Part shown: positions 61,187 to 64,000 of the stretch, in pieces
How the letters are laid out: each line of letters begins with the position of its first letter
Position numbering within the stretch: position 1 is the stretch's first letter
Source: JAAYDI01 sp052034005
GTDB taxonomy: Bacteria; Planctomycetota; Planctomycetia; Pirellulales; Pirellulaceae
NCBI GenBank assembly: GCA_052034005.1
Contig: JBPOJB010000040.1
Span: 57,163-121,162 of the forward strand
Direction: 5' to 3'
DNA length: 64,000 nucleotides
Position numbers and translations under genes: made by a program
The notes under the pieces: generated by a model
Told to the model about the DNA's origin: nothing
Databases searched by the model: none
Seen by the model: only the letters and a program-made list of their open reading frames with translations

Positions 61187-63769
61187 ATGGCCGCATCTCG
61201 GGCCTACACGCACGTGCTCCGCGCGGTGCTCTTCCTTTGGATCCTGTCCGGCCTGCGCGCGACCGCTGAGGCGGCAGAGCCCGATCTGCCACGCGCGGCG
61301 GACCCGGCCATGGCGACACACGTCCGCGCCAACGCCCGCTGGGCGGCGGCCGCGTTCAGCCAACACGCAGCGTCCCCGGACGCCGCCGCGGCGCGGGAGC
61401 GGCTGGTCCTGGTCGAGGAAGAGGGGGCGGGCGATACCAAGGTCGGGCGTTGCGCGTTCGGCACGCCGTTGCGCCTGGGCGACAAGACCTACACGCGCGG
61501 GATCGGCGTCAACTCGCGGTCCGTGCTGCGCGTGCTGACGGCCCGGCCGGCGGCTCGGTTTGCGGCCGACATCGGGCTGGACCGCAACGTGGACGGCACG
61601 CGAGGCTCCGTGACGATGCATGTCATCGTCGCCGGTCAGGAGCGGTTCCGGACGCCCGTGCTGCGCCCTGACGGCTCCGTGCAGTCGATCGACGTGCCGC
61701 TGGACGGCGCCGAGAGCTTCGATCTGGTCGTCCAGGACGGCGGTGATGGACGCGGTTGGGACCAGGCCGATTGGGCCGACGCGCGCGTGATCCTCCAAGA
61801 CGGCACGCAACTGTGGCTGGACGACCTGGCTACGCAAGCCGAACCGGCACACGCCCTGCCCTTCTCGTTCGTCTACGGCGGGCACGCGTCTGCCGAGCTC
61901 CTGCCGCACTGGCCGTGCGAGCTGTCCGACCGGCAGGTGGACGCCACCCGCGCGCAGCGCATCGTGACATTCACGGACCCTGACACCGGTCTGGAGGTGC
62001 GGGCGGTCGCCACGGTCTACCAGGACACGCCGGGCGTGGACTGGACTTTGTACTTCACGAACCGAGGCAGCCAGGACGCGCCGGTGCTGGAACAGGTGCG
62101 TGCCGTCGACACACGCATCGCGCTCGGCCTGGGCGGGCACGCCGTCCTGCGCACTCTGCGCGGCAGCACCTGTGCGCCCGACGACTGGATGCCGCGGGAC
62201 CTGCCGTTGGCGCCCGGCAGCCCGGTGGAATTCGGAGCGGTCGGCGGGCGCTCCTCGGCCGAGTCGCCCTTCTTCACGGTCGACTGGGGGAGCGGCGGCG
62301 TGGTGACAGCGGTCGGCTGGTCGGGCCAATGGCGCGGGAGCGTGGAACTCGAGGCCGGCAGCAATCTGAGCATCCGGGCCGGCATGGAGCATCTGCACCT
62401 GTCGCTGCGCCCCGGTGAATCGATCCGATCGCCGCGCATCCTCCAACTGTACTGGTCGGGCGGCGATCAGTATCGCGCGTACAACCTCTTCCGCCGGACG
62501 ATGTTCGCCCATGTGGTCCCCCGGCTCGACGGCCGCACGGCGATGCCGCCAATCGCGCATTTGAGCACGTCGTTCTACGAACTGAACAACTCCACCGAAG
62601 CCAACGTACTGTCGCATTTGGAGGCCGCCCGGGCGGCCGGCTTCGATACGCTCTGGCTGGACGCCTATTGGACGCGCGACGGGTTTCCCGCCGGCATGGG
62701 GCACTACGGGTTCCCGATCGAACGGGCCGAGCCGCGTGACCGGTTCCCGCGCGGCCTTGCGCCGATCCGCGACGCGGTGCACGCGGCGGGCCTCCAGTAC
62801 CTGATGTGGTTCGAACCGGAACGGGTGTACCCGGGCACCGCGCTTGCGCGGGAGCATGCGGAGTTCGTGATCTCGCCGGCCAGCGACGGCGGCGGACTGT
62901 TGAATCTCGGCCTGCCGGAGGCGCGCGAGTACATGACGCGATATCTGAAGACCGTCATCCAGGAATACGGCCTCGACTGGCTGCGCATCGACTTCAACAT
63001 CGACCCCCTGCCCTTCTGGCAGTTCCTGAACCAGCAGGATCCGGCGCGTGTGGGCATCGCCGAGATCCGATATGTCGAAGGCTTGTACCGCATGTGGGAC
63101 GATCTGCGCACCCAGTACCCGCACCTGCTGATCGACAATTGCGCCAGCGGCGGGCGGCGGATCGACCTGGAGACCTGCTCGCGCGCGATCCCGCTGTGGC
63201 GCAGCGACAACACGTGCGATATGATCGGAGACGATCCCGGCCGGATCGCCGACGCGGCGGTCAAGAACCAGCTGATGAGCCTGGGTCTCAATCGGTACGT
63301 GCCGCTGAGCACCGTCGGGCAGATGGGCACGACGCCCTATCTGTTCCGCAGCGGCTTCAACGGCGGGATCGCGTTCGCCGAGGATTGCCGCGGGGCCGAG
63401 TTCCCGCGCGATCAATTGCGCCGTGCAATCGCCGAAGGCCGCGAGCTCCGCCCGTACTGGCTCGGCGACTTCTACCCGCTCTCCACGCCCACGCTCGATC
63501 CAACGGCCTGGTGCGTCATGCAATACCACCGCCCCGCAGAGTCGGATGGAATTGTCCTCTGCTTCCGGCGCGACCGGTCGCCTTACGCCGGTTTCGACTG
63601 CGCGCTGCGCGACATCGACGAGACGGCCGACTATGAAGTGATCGAACGGCCTGACTATCAGCCTGCTGCGCCGCGCACGATGAAGGGTGAGCAACTACAA
63701 CGGTATCGGGCGCTGATCAATTCTCAACCCGGTTCGCTGATCATCCAGTACCGCCGCGCCGACGGCTAG
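61187..63769 (+). CDS. Secreted NPCBM-GH36-type alpha-galactosidase-like glycosidase
   Basis: 860 residues. Signal peptide (YTHVLRAVLFLWILSGLRA), then an NPCBM carbohydrate-binding domain (about 85-215: GIGVNSRSVLRVL, FAADIGLDRNVDGTRGSVTM, VQDGGDGRGWDQADWADARV). The catalytic domain is of the GH36/melibiase type: LWLDAYWTRDG, MWFEPERVYPGTAL, DWLRIDFN with the probable nucleophile Asp602, NCASGGRRIDLE and WRSDNTCD with the probable acid/base Asp674. The nucleophile context is RIDFN rather than the usual KWDxN. The likely substrate is an alpha-galactoside or related glycan outside the cell. The start ATG at 61187 lies just after a terminator. Confidence 0.88.
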   Translation: MAASRAYTHVLRAVLFLWILSGLRATAEAAEPDLPRAADPAMATHVRANARWAAAAFSQHAASPDAAAARERLVLVEEEGAGDTKVGRCAFGTPLRLGDKTYTRGIGVNSRSVLRVLTARPAARFAADIGLDRNVDGTRGSVTMHVIVAGQERFRTPVLRPDGSVQSIDVPLDGAESFDLVVQDGGDGRGWDQADWADARVILQDGTQLWLDDLATQAEPAHALPFSFVYGGHASAELLPHWPCELSDRQVDATRAQRIVTFTDPDTGLEVRAVATVYQDTPGVDWTLYFTNRGSQDAPVLEQVRAVDTRIALGLGGHAVLRTLRGSTCAPDDWMPRDLPLAPGSPVEFGAVGGRSSAESPFFTVDWGSGGVVTAVGWSGQWRGSVELEAGSNLSIRAGMEHLHLSLRPGESIRSPRILQLYWSGGDQYRAYNLFRRTMFAHVVPRLDGRTAMPPIAHLSTSFYELNNSTEANVLSHLEAARAAGFDTLWLDAYWTRDGFPAGMGHYGFPIERAEPRDRFPRGLAPIRDAVHAAGLQYLMWFEPERVYPGTALAREHAEFVISPASDGGGLLNLGLPEAREYMTRYLKTVIQEYGLDWLRIDFNIDPLPFWQFLNQQDPARVGIAEIRYVEGLYRMWDDLRTQYPHLLIDNCASGGRRIDLETCSRAIPLWRSDNTCDMIGDDPGRIADAAVKNQLMSLGLNRYVPLSTVGQMGTTPYLFRSGFNGGIAFAEDCRGAEFPRDQLRRAIAEGRELRPYWLGDFYPLSTPTLDPTAWCVMQYHRPAESDGIVLCFRRDRSPYAGFDCALRDIDETADYEVIERPDYQPAAPRTMKGEQLQRYRALINSQPGSLIIQYRRADG

Positions 63770-64000
63770 TGCCGCAACTCACAAGTGGCAGCGCCGCCTG
63801 CGGCTCTACAGTGTCTGCCTCCTTGCCCGGCTGTCTAACCGCAGGCCCAACGGGCCGCGCGCTGTGCACGAGGCGGCTGCCAGCGCATCCCCGCGCCGCC
63901 TCCGAAGTGCAGCGGTGGGGACGTACGCGCGCGGGCCGCCGTCCGCCGCGGGCTCAGGTGCCGGCCGCCGGTGTCCAGCGCGCGCTCACGCCGTCCGCCT

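Overview
The window is about 64 kb of GC-rich bacterial chromosome with dense, ordinary-looking coding. The gene content fits a member of the Planctomycetota. The indicators are two PEP-CTERM proteins, a DUF1573 protein beside a metallophosphatase/multiheme cytochrome lipoprotein, split gcvPA/gcvPB, an archaeal-type prolyl-tRNA synthetase, a YhaM/RNase R pair, an ECF sigma/anti-sigma pair, a cysteine-marked outer-membrane beta-barrel candidate, frequent GTG/TTG starts and several lineage-type hypotheticals. The assignment is an inference from families, not from a marker gene. I saw no rRNA, convincing tRNA, CRISPR array, transposase or prophage.

Layout. 1-4171 (+): the 3' end of a HhH-like gene with a lysine-rich tail, a TPR protein, YebC/PmpR and a small coupled gene. 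4183-12960 (-): proS, a DUF4416 gene, a WecA-type glycosyl-phosphate transferase, an O-antigen-ligase-like protein, a DUF1573 protein and a four-heme lipoprotein. 13268-16558 (+): YhaM exonuclease and RNase R. 16889-22054 (+): a complete glycine-cleavage operon, gcvT-gcvH-gcvPA-gcvPB, ending in a lipoate ligase. 22437-26366 (+): an FHA protein, the ECF sigma/anti-sigma pair, a small basic protein and a TPR lipoprotein. 26474-29989 (+): serC, serA and a DUF6624-like protein. 30035-30265: a long palindromic repeat element. 30325-32227 (+): M48 peptidase and BON protein. 32308-39780 (-): pfkB-like kinase and thpR; recA, HtrA-like protease and alaS. 39955-45650 (-): PEP-CTERM protein, glnS, gltX and a membrane protein. 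45994-51791 (+): a degenerate HD-GYP/PAS/GGDEF protein, superoxide dismutase, a zinc-ribbon protein, a LeuB-like dehydrogenase and an SDR. 51796-58944: a secreted protein (-), an ABC-F ATPase (+), a tiny secreted P/Y/G-rich protein (-), a beta-barrel protein (+), a second PEP-CTERM protein (+) and a small hypothetical (+). 58910-63769: an APC permease (-), an 837-bp non-coding stretch with an intrinsic terminator, and a secreted NPCBM-GH36 glycosidase (+).

Functional links. GcvT, GcvH and GcvPA/PB form the glycine decarboxylase. LplA probably charges Lys66 of GcvH. SerC/SerA feed serine into the same one-carbon metabolism. The sigma/anti-sigma pair overlaps by 11 bp, as coupled regulators do. 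The recA promoter carries a near-palindrome that could be an SOS operator.

No obviously new multi-gene system was found. The signals least explained by known features are the 231-bp nested palindrome (30035-30265), the terminator-ended non-coding region upstream of the glycosidase (about 60660-61163, with a nine-codon ORF), and the operator-like palindrome at recA.
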